A stretch of 64,000 bases of DNA from JAHEFT01 sp963700705 (GTDB lineage: Bacteria > Pseudomonadota > Gammaproteobacteria > Xanthomonadales > SZUA-36): assembly GCA_963700705.1 (NCBI GenBank), contig CAVOYQ010000021.1, forward strand, positions 130,942 through 194,941. Direction: 5' to 3'. Position 1 is the stretch's first letter. Every line of letters begins with the position of its first letter. A model generated the notes under the pieces. The model saw only the letters and a program-made list of their open reading frames with translations, was not told where the DNA came from and ran no database searches. This document shows, in pieces, positions 42,485 to 53,673 of the stretch. Position numbers and translations under genes: made by a program.

Positions 42485-43740
42485 TGCCAGGCAGCACGCA
42501 CCCGTCTTTGGGCTTACCCCCGGGGGCCATGGCAAAGATGTCCTGGCGCAACCTGTGGCGTAATCACAGGCGTACGCTGGTCATGCTGCTCGCCATATCG
42601 GTTGGCGTATGGGCGATGATTTTCATGACGGCCCTGATGCGCGGCATGGTGGACCAGATGATCGAGGACGGCATCGACGCTTTGCCCGGCTTCGTCCAGA
42701 TCCACAACCCGGACTACCGGGACGATCCCAGCGTGGAAAACAGCCTGCCGCAGCCCGGTCCGGAATTGCTGCAGGCGTTGCAAAGCAGCGAGGTTTCCGG
42801 GTGGACCGGCCGGGTCAGGGTTCCCGCGATGATATCCAGCGAACGCGACAACCGTGGCGTAACCCTGCTGGGTGTCGACCCGGCTGGTGAAGTGGCGGTG
42901 GGCTTTGATCCCGGAAGTATCGTGGAAGGCCGTTTCCTCGACGGTATTGACGACACCGGGCTGGTCATCGGTCAAAAACTGCTGGAACGGCTGGAAACAG
43001 ACCTCGGTAAACGGGTGGTGGTGATGAGCCAGGATCCGGAAAACAATATTGCGGATCGCGGGTTCCGGATCGTCGGTGTTTACAAGGCCAAGTTGGCGGC
43101 CCAGGAAGAAATGTATATTTATGCCGGGCTGTCCACGGTGCAATCGCTGTTGAACATCGATGGCCTGGTTTCTGAAATCGCGATTACCGGTCATGACTAT
43201 CGTGACGTCGACACATTGTTACGCCTGGTCAAAAATTCCGCTGGTGACACCGCCGACGTCAAGTCCTGGATGGAGCTGGACAACTACCTCGGACTGATGC
43301 TTGGCGTTATGGATGGATTCGTGCTGGTCTGGGTCGTCGTGATTTTTCTCGCCCTGAGTTTCGGACTGGTCAATACCCTGATGATGGCGGTATTTGAGCG
43401 GGTTCGTGAATTCGGACTGATGCAGGCGCTGGGCATGAAGCCCGCGGCAATCCGCTACCTGGTCCTGCTGGAGTCCCTGATGTTGCTGGCCCTGGGACTG
43501 TTGGCCGGCAATCTCCTGGCGCTGCTGAGCATATGGCCGATCCGGGATGGCCTGGATTTGTCCGTGGTGGCCGAGGGCATGGAAATGATGGGTGTGTCGA
43601 GTATTCTTTATCCGGCCCTGAAGCTGAAAGACATCGCGTTGGCCAATGTCGTCGTCATCGTTCTGGGCATTCTCACCAGTTTGTTGCCTGCCTGGCGGGC
43701 GTCACGATACAGTCCCGTCGAAGCCATCGCAAAAACCTGA
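42484..43740 (+). CDS. LolC/FtsX-type ABC transporter permease B
   Basis: The 418-residue intact permease is a paralogue of the preceding gene with the same plan. It has an N-terminal MSWRNLWRNHRRTLVMLLAI helix, a periplasmic domain (about residues 60-270) and three C-terminal helices. Its coupling helix is ERVREFGLMQALGMKPAAI and it ends ASRYSPVEAIAKT. The ATG at 42484 overlaps the previous stop. An internal ATG at 42529 (MAKMSWRN) would trim 15 residues and resembles homologues better. The membrane subunits and the ATPase 9 bp downstream form a type VII-like exporter of the LolCDE/MacB group. Confidence 0.9.
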   Translation: MPGSTHPSLGLPPGAMAKMSWRNLWRNHRRTLVMLLAISVGVWAMIFMTALMRGMVDQMIEDGIDALPGFVQIHNPDYRDDPSVENSLPQPGPELLQALQSSEVSGWTGRVRVPAMISSERDNRGVTLLGVDPAGEVAVGFDPGSIVEGRFLDGIDDTGLVIGQKLLERLETDLGKRVVVMSQDPENNIADRGFRIVGVYKAKLAAQEEMYIYAGLSTVQSLLNIDGLVSEIAITGHDYRDVDTLLRLVKNSAGDTADVKSWMELDNYLGLMLGVMDGFVLVWVVVIFLALSFGLVNTLMMAVFERVREFGLMQALGMKPAAIRYLVLLESLMLLALGLLAGNLLALLSIWPIRDGLDLSVVAEGMEMMGVSSILYPALKLKDIALANVVVIVLGILTSLLPAWRASRYSPVEAIAKT

Positions 43741-43749
43741 GGACAGAAA

Positions 43750-44443
43750 ATGGCCACGATCAAATGCGTCGACCTGTGCAAGTACTACCAGCAGGGCGAT
43801 GCCGTGATAAAGGCCCTGGATCATGTTTCGCTCGATATCGAGCAGGGCTCGTTCGTCTGCCTTTCGGGCCCCTCCGGATCCGGCAAGACCACGCTGTTGA
43901 ACGTGATTGGCGGACTGGATGCGCTGGACAGCGGGGAAATCAGCATCGACGGACAGCGTGTCGACCTGCTGGACAAGGGAGCGCTCGCGGACCTGCGCTT
44001 GCATCACATCGGTTTCGTGTTCCAGGCGTATAACCTGATCCCGGTGCTGACCGCCCGGGAAAACGTCGAATTCGTCATGCAGGTGCAGGGTGTGCGGGCC
44101 GCAGACCGGAAGGAAAAGTCGCTCGCAATTCTGCGCGAAGTCGGCCTGGAAGGACTGGAAAACCGCCGTCCGGCGCGAATTGTCCGGCGGGCAGCAACAG
44201 CGCGTGGCAGTGGCCCGCGCCATCGTCAGCCAGCCCAAGCTGGTTTTGGCCGACGAACCCACGGCAAACCTGGACTCGAAATCCGCAAAGCATTTGATGG
44301 AACTGTTCCGCGAACTGAATGAGAACCACGGGGTGACCTTCATCATTTCGACACACGATGAACGCGTGATGCGTTACGCCAGGCGCTTGCTGGCGATGCA
44401 GGATGGCCGCGTGATCGCGGACGATTCCCAGGCGGCGCCGTGA
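43750..44443 (+). CDS. LolD-type ABC transporter ATPase (one frameshift)
   Basis: The ATP-binding subunit has about 230 residues. Motifs are Walker A SGPSGSGKTTLLN, Q-loop VFQAYNLIPVLTARENV, signature ELSGGQQQRVAVARAI, Walker B LVLADEPTANLDS and the H-loop IISTHDERVM. An extra base near 44170-44174 moves the frame just before the signature; removing one G reads NRRPRELSGGQQQ. The LolD-style sequence after the Q-loop (NLIPVLTARENVEF) fits lipoprotein or lipid exporters. It lies 9 bp after permease B and one base before the barrel gene. Confidence 0.92.
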
Positions 44444-44444
44444 A

Positions 44445-45735
44445 ATGACTCCCGGTTGCAACGCGCAGTGACCACGGCGCTTCCCGGGTTATTGCGGGGT
44501 TGCTGCTGGCTGCCGCACCGGTTCCCTCGTTGGCCCAGACAGAGTGGTCCATTGGCGGTCATATCAAGTTGCAATCCATGTACGCCGGTTACCCGGATAA
44601 CAGTATTTTCAGGGAAATCCTGGGGCCGGATTCACTGGACAACACCGCGGTCAGCCGGATCAAGGTCGCTTGCGAAGCATCAAAAGTGGGATTTCAACCT
44701 GGCCTACCAGTTCATAGCGATAGACGCCGATACCTTGCCCGTGGCCGAGCAGGTTCCCGGACTCGGCGCTGCCCGTGGACAAGGTGATCAACGATGACCG
44801 GCGCTGGTGGAACCTTACCCACTCAGCCGGCAACGGTCACAAGACCGCCATCATCAACCGGCTCGACCGCCTGAATATCGGATACAGCAACCGAACACAC
44901 TGTTTGGCGATTCGGCCGCCAGGCGATCAGCTGGGGTAACGGGATGCTCTTTACCGCCATGGATATTCTCAATCCCTTCGACCCCGCGGCTGTCGACAAG
45001 GAATACAAGACCGGTGACGACATGTTGTACAGCCAGTACCTGTTCGACAGCGGTAACGACGTCCAGGGCGTCGTGGTGGTCCGGCGCAATCCACGCACCG
45101 GGCAGGTTGAGTCAAACCAGTCGTCGCTGGCTTTCAAATACCATGGTTTCCTGGGCGCCAACGAGTTTGACCTGCTGGCGGCGCAACACTACGGCGACCC
45201 GGTACTCGGATTGGGCGGAATCACCGACATCGGAGGGGCGATCTGGCGTGGCGACCTCACCTGGACCCATACCGACCTCGAGGATGCCGTTTCTGCGGTC
45301 ACCAGCCTGAGCTATTCGTGGAATTGGGGCGGAAAAAATATAAGCGGCCTGCTGGAATATTATTACAACGGGTTTGGGCAGACGGGCGGCGCTTACTCGA
45401 TCGACGATTTGCTGCACAACCCGGAGTTACTGGTTCGGCTGGACCGGGGCGAGTTGTTCACGCTGGCGCGCCATTACCTTGCCGCCTCCGCCACCGTTGA
45501 AGTGACGCCTTTATTCAACGTGACCCCGAATGTGTTCGTCAACCTGGAAGATCCGTCCGCGCTGGCCCAACTTGTTGTACAGTACGACTGGAAACAGAAC
45601 CTGCTGGTCCTGGGTTCCTTGAACATCCCGATCGGTCCGGATGGCTCGGAGTATGGCGGAACGGTGTCACCTGTTGAGGGTCTGTATTTTTCGACCGGTC
45701 CGAGCCTGTTCGCCCAGTTGGCCTGGTATTTTTAA
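44445..45735 (+). CDS. Outer-membrane beta-barrel protein of the ABC operon (several frameshifts)
   Basis: The restored protein of about 428 residues has a signal peptide (SRVIAGLLLAAAPVPSLAQ). It then alternates strands and turns and ends in SLFAQLAWYF, the terminal Phe typical of outer-membrane barrels. A conserved block QAISWGNGMLFTAMDILNPF precedes DPAAVDKEYKTGDDMLY. Frame breaks are seen at the CCC run 44451-44453, the AAAA run 44682-44685, near 44760-44770 and near 44885-44925. I recognise the type (porin-like protein next to LolA/ABC genes) but no named family with certainty. It would supply the outer-membrane end of the transport route. The start at 44445 assumes one surplus C. Confidence 0.7.
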
Positions 45736-45749
45736 TTAGGGAATCATCT

Positions 45750-46391
45750 ATGAAAGAACTCACACCCATACAGGCGCGGATTCTTGGCTGCCTGATCGAA
45801 AAAAAAGAGACCACCCCCGAGCAATACCCGCTGACGCTCAATGCACTGAAAAACGCCTGCAACCAGAAAACCGCGCGGCATCCGGTCACGGCCTACAAGG
45901 AAGGCGAAATCGGGCTACACGTTGCGGGAGCTGGAATCGCTCGGCCTGGTGCGCGAGGCCTGGGGGTCGCGGGTAGCCAAGTACGAGCACCAGGCCGGAA
46001 AGGCCCTGGAACTGCAAAGCAAGGGCCTCGCCCTGCTCTGCCCCCTGCTGTTGCGCGGCCCGCAGACTCCGGGTGAATTGAAGATCAACGCCCACCGGCT
46101 TTTTGAGTTTGACGATCTGGACGACGTGCAATACACCTTGCAGCGCCTCGCCGAGCATGAACCGCCGCTGGTAATGGCGTTGCCCCGGCAAGCCGGGCAG
46201 AAAGAAGTGCGCTATGCGCACCTGCTTTGCGGCGAGCCCGATCATGCCGGAGCCCTGCCGCCTACACCAGCGCCGCGCGTTCACCAGGCAGCCTGGCGAG
46301 CCGGGTCGAGGCGCTGGAAGTTGAAATTGAACGGCTCAAAGAGGAGATCAACACGCTCAAATCAGGCCTTCAGGCAGATGATGTGGAATAG
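45750..46391 (+). CDS. yceH: YceH family protein (UPF0502, two frameshifts)
   Basis: This DUF480 protein has about 213 residues and a double winged-helix fold. The N-terminus reads KELTPIQARILGCLIEKKET, then TPEQYPLTLNALKNACNQK, ELESLGLVREAWGSRVAKYE, LLLRGPQTPGELKINAHRL and a C-terminal coiled coil VEALEVEIERLKEEINTLK. An extra G in the GGG run at 45912-45914 and a break near 46285-46295 split the frame. Function is unknown; the fold suggests DNA or nucleotide binding. Its end overlaps the convergent fructosamine kinase gene by 22 bp. Confidence 0.88.
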
Positions 46392-47281
46392 GATTTCAGT
46401 ATCCGCACACATTGCGAATAATAGGAACGGCCAAACAGGTTGAGATGGTTCAACAGGTGGTACAACTGGTAAACCGGTAAGCGCTCTTCGTGCCCGGCGG
46501 CCAGTGGCAAGGCTTCCTGGTAGGCCGAGTAAAACCTGCTCTCAAAGCCACCGAACAGCCGCGTCATCGCGAGATCTGCCTCCCGGTGGCCGTAATAGAC
46601 AGCGGGATCGATCAGGCAGGCCTCACCCCTTTCATCCACGATATAATTTCCACCCCACAAATCGCCGTGCAGCAGGCTGGGTGGCTCAATCGCCGCCTCC
46701 AGGAGTTCGGTAATACGTAATCCCGCCTTGTCCAGCAGGCGTTCCAATTCGTGACCATGACCACGTTCAGAGGCCAGCCGGACCTGGAAACGGAGACGCC
46801 TCTGAAGAAAGAATTCAGGCCAGTCGGATCCGTCTCCAGCGGCATGCTGCGAAACAGCAGCGTTCCAATCTCCGCGCACGGGCCTGTTGGGCTGCGGCGT
46901 CAGACCAATGAAATTATCATGTGCGAAACCGGCGGCGGGTCCGCGAAACTGGTGCAGGCGGGCGAAGGCGCGCCCGAAAGACTCAAAAAACCGGGGGCTT
47001 TTTGGAGCTGACCGGATCCATTCAAGCACCAGGGCCTCGTCGCTGACGGCCAGCACTTGCGGCACCCTGATCGCACCCGCGCGCATCAAGGGCTTGCAAG
47101 CCACTTGCTTCGCATTCGAACATTCCGGGCACGCCCTGCAGGCACTTTGACGAAGGCGCCTGATCCATCTTCAAATACCACGACTTGCGCATCGGAGATG
47201 CAGCCGCCTCCAACACGGTCGATCCGGACCGGCGGCCCCTTGTCCAAGTGCGTCAAGAATTGGCGGATACGACAGTTTCAC
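46370..47281 (-). CDS. Fructosamine/ketosamine kinase family protein (frameshifted)
   Basis: This aminoglycoside-phosphotransferase-like kinase phosphorylates sugars attached to protein lysines in known members. Visible blocks are VGGGCISDAQVVVFEDGSG (ATP loop), MFECEASGLQAL, AGAIRVPQVLAVSDEALVLE, the catalytic SLLHGDLWGGNYIVDERG and the metal-binding LIDPAVYYGHREADLAMT. The start is probably the GTG at 47281, which overlaps the phosphatase stop (GTGA). The frame breaks near 47090-47140 and probably again near 47225. The restored length of about 300 residues is normal. It ends the gdhB-nadK-phosphatase-kinase operon. Confidence 0.85.
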
Positions 47282-47762
47282 GGTTCCGAGCACCGGGGAC
47301 TGCGGGCTATAACCTGGCGCAGGAAGTTTCCGCACGCATCCTCCAGGATGTCGATCACGGTCTGAAAGCCTTCTTCACCGCCATAGTAGGGATCGGGAAC
47401 TTCCGCTACATCGTGCACTTCGCAGTAATCGCACATGCGAACCACGCGGGCACGCGATCCCGGGATCCATCCCGCTGACGTCCCTGAAATTGTCTTCGTC
47501 CATCGTGACAATCCAGTCGAAACGGTCAAAATCGGCCGGCTCAATCCTGCGGGCCAGGCTATTGAGTTCATACCCGCGCCCGGTCGCAGCAGCGCGCATC
47601 CGCCGGTCCGCTCTGTTCGCCGGCGTGGTAGCCGATGGTGCCCGCCGAGTCGATCGAAAACTCGGCATCCCTTCCCGCGTCGGAAACGAGCTTGCGAAAA
47701 ATTCCCTCGGCCGTCGGCGAACGGCAGATATTGCCCATGCATACGAACAAGACGGATTTCAT
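47278..47762 (-). CDS. Low-molecular-weight protein tyrosine phosphatase (two frameshifts)
   Basis: The protein of about 160 residues starts MKSVLFVCMGNICRSPTAEG, whose C-x5-R-S loop holds the catalytic Cys and Arg. The acid-base motif VPDPYYGGEEGF is near the end, and the middle shows RRIEPADFDRFDWIVTMDE. Frame breaks lie near 47615-47625 and 47455-47465. LMW-PTPs remove phosphate from protein tyrosines (often exopolysaccharide kinases). Here it sits between NAD kinase (7 bp) and fructosamine kinase (overlap), an association seen in other proteobacteria for ketosamine repair genes. Confidence 0.9.
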
Positions 47763-47769
47763 AACGACC

Positions 47770-48537
47770 CTACATGAATTGCTCGTCGAGGATGCGCTGC
47801 TCCAGGGAGTGATCAGGATCGAACATCAACTTGAGCGTGATGCTCTTGTCCTCGAACACATCGACGCTGATCACGTTGCGTATTTCGTGCGCGTCTGCCG
47901 TCGCGCTTACCGGGCGCTTGTAATAGTCGATGATCTCGAAGCGGATTCGGGCACTGGTCGGCAATACGGCGCCGCGCCATCGCCTGGGCCTGAAGGGCGA
48001 AATGGGGGTCAGCGCCAGCGCTTCGGTTCCAAGGGGCAGGATCGGCCCCTGGGCCGAGAGGTTGTAGGCCGAACTTCCGGCAGCCGTGGCCACCAGAACA
48101 CCGTCACACACGAGGTCCTCGACCTTGATCGAACCGTTCACCAACACCCGGATATGCGCCGCCTGGTTGAGCTGACGCAACAGGGAAACCTCGTTGATCG
48201 CAAGAGCAGTCGATTCGCCACCCGCTTCCGTCACCGCGATCATGCGCAGAGGATTCAACTCGACGACGTTGGCCTCATGCAGCCGGTCCTGCAGTTCATC
48301 TTCCCTGAAACGGTTCATCAGGAATCCAACGTCACCCAGCTTCATTCCATAAACCGGCAGTCCGGCGGGCAGAAAACGATGCAGGGTTCGCAACATGAAC
48401 CCGTCGCCGCCCAGGGCAACGATCACGTCGGCTTCCCCTATTTCGCACTGCCCATAGCGTTGCTGCAACTTGAGCATTGCGGCGCCCGCAGCGTCCGTCT
48501 GGCTGGCAACGAAATGTATTTTCCGGTCAGCCTTCAT
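47770..48537 (-). CDS. nadK: NAD kinase, short form
   Basis: NAD kinase makes NADP+ from NAD+ and ATP. The 255-residue protein shows ADVIVALGGDGFMLRTLHRF (GGDG motif), YGMKLGDVGFLMN and DGVLVATAAGSSAYNLSAQG. Its short length and start (IHFVASQTDAAGAAMLKLQ) match the alphaproteobacterial/xanthomonad form rather than the roughly 295-residue enterobacterial NadK. It overlaps the gdhB end by 11 bp; both enzymes handle NAD(P). Confidence 0.93.
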   Translation of the reverse strand: MKADRKIHFVASQTDAAGAAMLKLQQRYGQCEIGEADVIVALGGDGFMLRTLHRFLPAGLPVYGMKLGDVGFLMNRFREDELQDRLHEANVVELNPLRMIAVTEAGGESTALAINEVSLLRQLNQAAHIRVLVNGSIKVEDLVCDGVLVATAAGSSAYNLSAQGPILPLGTEALALTPISPFRPRRWRGAVLPTSARIRFEIIDYYKRPVSATADAHEIRNVISVDVFEDKSITLKLMFDPDHSLEQRILDEQFM

Positions 48538-51500
48538 TACCGGTCCTGTCTACCAGTTGTTCCAGGGCACGCACGGCTACCGACAGCGTCGGGTAATCCA
48601 TCGCGGCAGACTTTTTCATGTCGGTGAGCATATAGACTAGCGGGTTTGACGGCATCCTTGTTGGATTCCATCCAGGCTGCGACCGGGTCCTTCTTCTTGC
48701 CATCACTGAGCAGCACCCGCTCGACCAGGTTGTTGTGGGTAGAAAACAGTTCATCGCGAAGATTGGACCGGGAAATCGCGTGCCATTGCCCGGCTACCTT
48801 CAGGGATTCAACCTGTTTCTTGAGCCATTTCAGGTCCAGTACTTCACCCAGGCCAAAGAATACCTTTGCTACCCGCTTCACGTCGTTCCTGCGCCGGGCC
48901 GCAGTTTCCACGACATCCAGTGCCGGGAACAGGCGATCGAGCATCACGACCTGGTCTGCCAGTTTGGGGCTGAACCCGCCTTCGATATAAGGCTGCGCCA
49001 GCCGCTGCAGTTCTTCTTTCTCATCGGCGCTGATCGAGTCGGCGATAAATCCTTCAAACGCCCTGAGGCCCGGAGAAAGCCGCATCGACCATGACTTCTA
49101 TATCCAGCTTCCGACCCTGCAGGTTGAGCAGCCAACGCGTCGCCTGGCGCAGCAATTTCCACATCGCAATCAAGGCGGAAATCTGCAAGTCGCTGCTGAC
49201 CTTGTTGTCCAGTTTTTCAATTTTTGCCCAGAAACTGCGCGCATCGAATACTTCGCGCGCTATGGAGTACGCACGGGCAACCTCGGCCGGCGAAGAACCG
49301 GTTTCCTCGCACATCCGCAATGCAAAGGAAGCGCCCATCCGGTTCACCAGGCTATTGGTCACCTGGGTTGCGATGATTTCCCGTTTCAGCCGGTGCTGCT
49401 GCATGAAGGGCCGGAGGGGTTCCGGCAAACTGGCTGGAAAATAACGCGCCAACTCTCCGGACAGGTAACCATCTTCGGGAACATCGGAATCCAGCAATTG
49501 CTGGTACAGCACGATCTTGCTGTAGGAAATCAACACGGCCAGTTCGGGACGGTAAAGGCCCAGGCCCTTGTCCTTGCGTGATTCGAGTTCTTCAACCTCG
49601 GGAAGTGACTCGAGTTGCCGGTCGAGCAGACCTTCGTCTTCGAGGACACTGATAAAGTGCTGCTTCGAGCCCAGGCGTGAACCGGAGAAACGCTCCATCA
49701 TCGAAATGGCTTGCGCCTGGAGATAATTGCTGCGCAGAACGAGCGCTGCGACTTCGTCCGTCATCTGCGCCAACAAACGGTTTCTGCCGTCAAAATCCAG
49801 CTGGCCTGCACGAATCGCCAGGTTCAGCAGAATCTTGATGTTTACTTCGTGGTCGGAAGTATCGACTCCTGCCGAGTTATCGATGAAATCGGTGTTAACG
49901 CGCCCGCCGCACTGGGAAAATTCGATCCGGCCCTTTTGAGTCAGACCGAGGTTTCCACCTTCGCCGATGACTTTGCAGCGCAGTTCGTTACCGTTTACCC
50001 GCAACCCGTTGTTGGCCAGGTCACCCACGTCAGCGTGAGACTCGGATGATGCCTTCACATAAGTCCCGATTCCACCGTTCCAGAGCAGGTCGACCTCGGA
50101 TTTCAGCAGTACGCGTATCAGCGCATTAGGCGCCATTTGTTTTTCTTCGACACCAAGCCAGGCCTGCACCTCGGGGCTGAGTGGAATGGTCTTGTCCTGG
50201 CGTGAGAAAACGCCCCCGCCGCGGGAGATCAATTCCGCACGGTAATCCGTCCAGCTTGAACGGGCCAGGCGAAACAGCCGCCGGCGTTCCTTCAAACTTG
50301 TTTTGGGGTCCGGCGTGGGATCAAGAAAAATGTGCTGGTGATTGAATGCAGCTTTCAGACAAATCTGCGGGGAAAGCAGCATGCCATTGCCGAAAACGTC
50401 ACCGCTCATATCGCCAATGCCAACCACCGTGAAAGGCTCGCGCTGTATGTCCTTGCCCAGCGCCCGGAAGTGCTCTTTCACACATTCCCACGCCCCGCGC
50501 GCCGTTATTGCCATGCCCTTATGGTCGTATCCCACGGAACCGCCGGAGGCAAAAGCATCCCCCAGCCAGAACCCGTGCTGCTGCGCGACTGAATTGGCTG
50601 TGTCGGAAAATGTTGCCGTACCTTTGTCGGCCGCCACCACCAGGTAAGGATCATCGTCATCACGTCTTACGACGTTGATCGGGCGGTACAATATCATCAT
50701 GATCCAAATTATCAGTTATATCCAATAAACCATTGATAAATAATTTGTAACAACTGACTCCTTCCTTCATTACCTCTTCACGGCTGCCTGACTCAGGCAT
50801 GCGTTTGACGACGAAGCCGCCTTTGGCGCCTACCGGTACGATCATCGTGTTTTTCACACTCTGCGCCTTCATCAGGCCCAGCACTTCTGTCCTGAAGTCT
50901 TCACGCCGGTCGGACCAGCGCAACCCGCCGCGCGCAATCCGGCCACCGCGCAGGTGAATACCCTCGAACCTGGGTGAATAAACCCATATTTCCCGGAACG
51001 GGCGAGGTTTTGGCAGATCGGGCAGCGCCCTGCTGTCGATCTTGAAGCTGATGTACTCTTTGAAATTCCCCTGGTCATCAACCTGGTAATAATTGGTCCG
51101 CAGGGTCGCTTTGATCACCTGCCAGAAAGCGAACAGGATGCGGTCTTCGTCCAGGCTGGAAACGGACTCCAGGGCCCGCCTGAATGCTCGGTTATGGCCA
51201 CCACCTGTGCATCGCGGCTACCGCCCCTCGCCGTAACGCAATCGGCGATCAGCTCCGCCAGCACCTTGTCCGCCTCTATCTCTTTCTGCATCAGCGCAGA
51301 CATCCGCCGCTCCATGCGCTTACCGGCCAACTCCTTCCGGTAGTCGGATTCCTCGCCCCTGACCGGGTCGAAAGAAGCTTCGAACAATTCGACCAACAGT
51401 CGGGCGATTCCCGAATGACGGGCCAGGGTTTCAGCCATGTAACTCATCGAAAACGGAACCACGGTCTGCAACAGGTACTTGCAGTAAGCCCTCAGAATTT

Positions 51501-53487
51501 TCACCTGCCGCCAGTTCATCTGGGATGCAATGATCAACCGGTTGAATCCGTCACTGTCGGTCTGACCGCACAAGGTTCTCTCAAACGCATCCTGGAACGG
51601 CAGTCGAATGACGTCGAGATCCAGTTCGCGGGACACCGCGGGAACCATGTCGAAATCCTGGATCCAGATCCTCTGCCCGTCAGGCATTCTCAGCTCGTAA
51701 GGCCGTTCACTGACGATGTGCAATCCGAGGTTTTCCAGCATCGGCAAGACATCGGACAAGGGGATCGGTTCTTCCCTGCGAAACAGCTTGAAGCGGATGA
51801 TCCCCCCGCGTGGTTTCTTGGGTCGGTAAAGGCTCATCCGCAAGTCCACGTCGTGGCGAACCGCATCGGCATTTTCCACGTCGAATGAAGCTACCCAGGG
51901 CGAGATGTCTTCCTTGTAAGCCTCGGGAAATGCGCGGCCAAACCGGCCGGCGAGTCTCAGTCCGTTTTCTTCACCGAGTTTCTGCACCAGGATGGTCCTG
52001 AGCTCGTCAGTCCATGAACGGACCGCTTCCTCGATTCTTTTTTCCAGGGCGTTGACATCGAATTTGACTTCTGCATCATGCCGGGGCCGAATGATGACCT
52101 GGAGGCGCGCCAGCCGGGATTCGGAAACATGAACGGCGTAATCCATCCGCTCCCCTTTCAGGGCCCGGTAAAGAATATCCTGCATGGCCTCGCGGTTTTC
52201 CGTGTTGAAACGTTCCCTGGGTATGAATACCAGGCAGGAATAAAAACGGCTGAAACGCTCCCTGCGGATGAACAGCCTGACTTTCTGACGCTCTTGCAGA
52301 TTGAGCACCCCCATCGCTGTTTCTTGCAGCTGGCTGGAGCTCGCCTGGTAAAGCTCGTCACGCGGAAGCGTTTCGAGCGTGTGGATCATGGACTTCCAGG
52401 CATGGCTACCCTCGGTCAGCCCTGAATTGTTCAGAACGTTCCTGGCCCTGGCCCTGACCACCGGCGTATCCATGACATTGAGGTTGTATGCAACCGATGT
52501 AAACAAACCGAGGAAGCGGCGCTCGCCGATGGTTCTGCCACGCTTGTCGTATTTCAGCACGCCGAGGTAATCGAGATATCCGCGACGGTGGACCGTAGAT
52601 CTCGCATTGGTCTTGGTGATGATCAAGGGCTGAACCTGGTTTTTCCGGGCCGCATCCGCGAGGCTGGCCAGCGGCCGGGATTGCAGTTGTTTCAGGTGTC
52701 TCGCGCAATATTCCAAGCCCGGAGCCGGGAACCAGCCTGAGTTCGCTTTTGCCCTTTTCCCGGACCACATCGTAATCCCTGGCGCCCAGGAAAACGAAGT
52801 GGTCGTCCTGCAACCAGTCGAGGAATGCACGGTATTCCTCCAACCACTCCGGCTCGATCCTCGCGCCCCACTCGCCCAGGTCGCGAGCGGTTTCAGCCGC
52901 CCTCAGCTCCATTTTGCGCCAGTCTTCTACCGCCCAATGCACATCCCTGAACGCCCTCTCCAGGCGAGACCGTATATCTTCCAACTCCCGCGAGCCGGTT
53001 CGGCGATCGATCTGGAACTGCATGACCGACTCGGGAAGGCCACTCTTACTGTTTCTTGGATAGATCGAGGTCAGCCGGCCTTTCTTGTCACGGCCGATCC
53101 GGATGACCGGATGGATAATCAAATGAATTCCCACGTCCATATCGGACAATGTCAACGAGGCGGAATCGACCAGGAACGGCGTGTCATCGTTAACCATTTC
53201 TATGATGGTGTGGGGAGATTCCCAACCGTTGGTGTCCAGCTTTGGATTAAAGACCCGTATCAGGACCTCGCCGGGAGCCCTTTTTCCAGAAAGTCCAATT
53301 GTCCCCGGACGATCGCCGCCAGGGTCTGTGGCGAGTGCAATTCGAGGTCTTCGAGCGGAACCCGGCGAAAACACTGTTCAACGTAACTCGACGCCATCTT
53401 TGCCCTGGTCGCGCCGAGTTTTTTCTTGATTATGCTTACGACCTGCCGGTTAATGGCCGCTTTCTGTGTTTCCGTTTCGTGGTTCAT
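48527..53487 (-). CDS. gdhB: NAD-specific glutamate dehydrogenase, large type (six frameshifts)
   Basis: This is the 180-kDa NAD-dependent glutamate dehydrogenase class (Streptomyces/Pseudomonas type) that deaminates glutamate to 2-oxoglutarate. Restored length is about 1650 residues. The start at 53487 reads MNHETETQKAAINRQV. The N-terminal regulatory half includes DDTPFLVDSASLTLSDMDVG. The catalytic part has GGLRWSDRREDFRTEVLGLM, VPVGAKGGFVVKRMP, VVGIGDMSGDVFGNGML and FIDNSAGVDTSDHEVNIKI. Breaks lie near 53281-53285 (T5 run), 52694-52698, 51187, 50695-50707, 49082-49090 and 48640-48648. All conserved blocks survive, so the gene is very probably whole in the organism. It is divergent from the SahR-like gene. 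Confidence 0.95.
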
Positions 53488-53644
53488 TTTTGTGCCTGTC
53501 CTGGTGAAACAGCGATGCGCCGTCAGCAAGCGCTGATTATAGCGATCATGGGAAATTATTGCCTTAGGGGCTTCTGATCCTGATCATCTGTTCCGCTGTT
53601 AGCAGGCTATTGACCTTTGCCTGTGCAACCGATAACCTGAACCT

Positions 53645-53672
53645 TATCTTTGAATCAAGATATAAAGATATA
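53645..53672. promoter_or_regulatory. Candidate SahR/ArsR operator before the regulator gene
   Basis: A perfect inverted repeat TATCTTT (53645-53651) / AAAGATA (53664-53670) with a 12-base spacer ends just before the regulator ATG. Overlapping it, AAGATATA is repeated head to tail at 53657-53664 and 53665-53672. A weak TTGACC-N17-TAACCT promoter (53610-53638) lies upstream, so a bound repressor would sit at the transcription start. Confidence 0.5.
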
Positions 53673-53673
53673 T

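Noticed and set aside
53488..53673. Cobalamin or SAM riboswitch before the SahR-like/metH operon
   Set aside because: The gap is only 186 bp with no B12-box or SAM-riboswitch core that I can see; an inverted repeat operator fits better.
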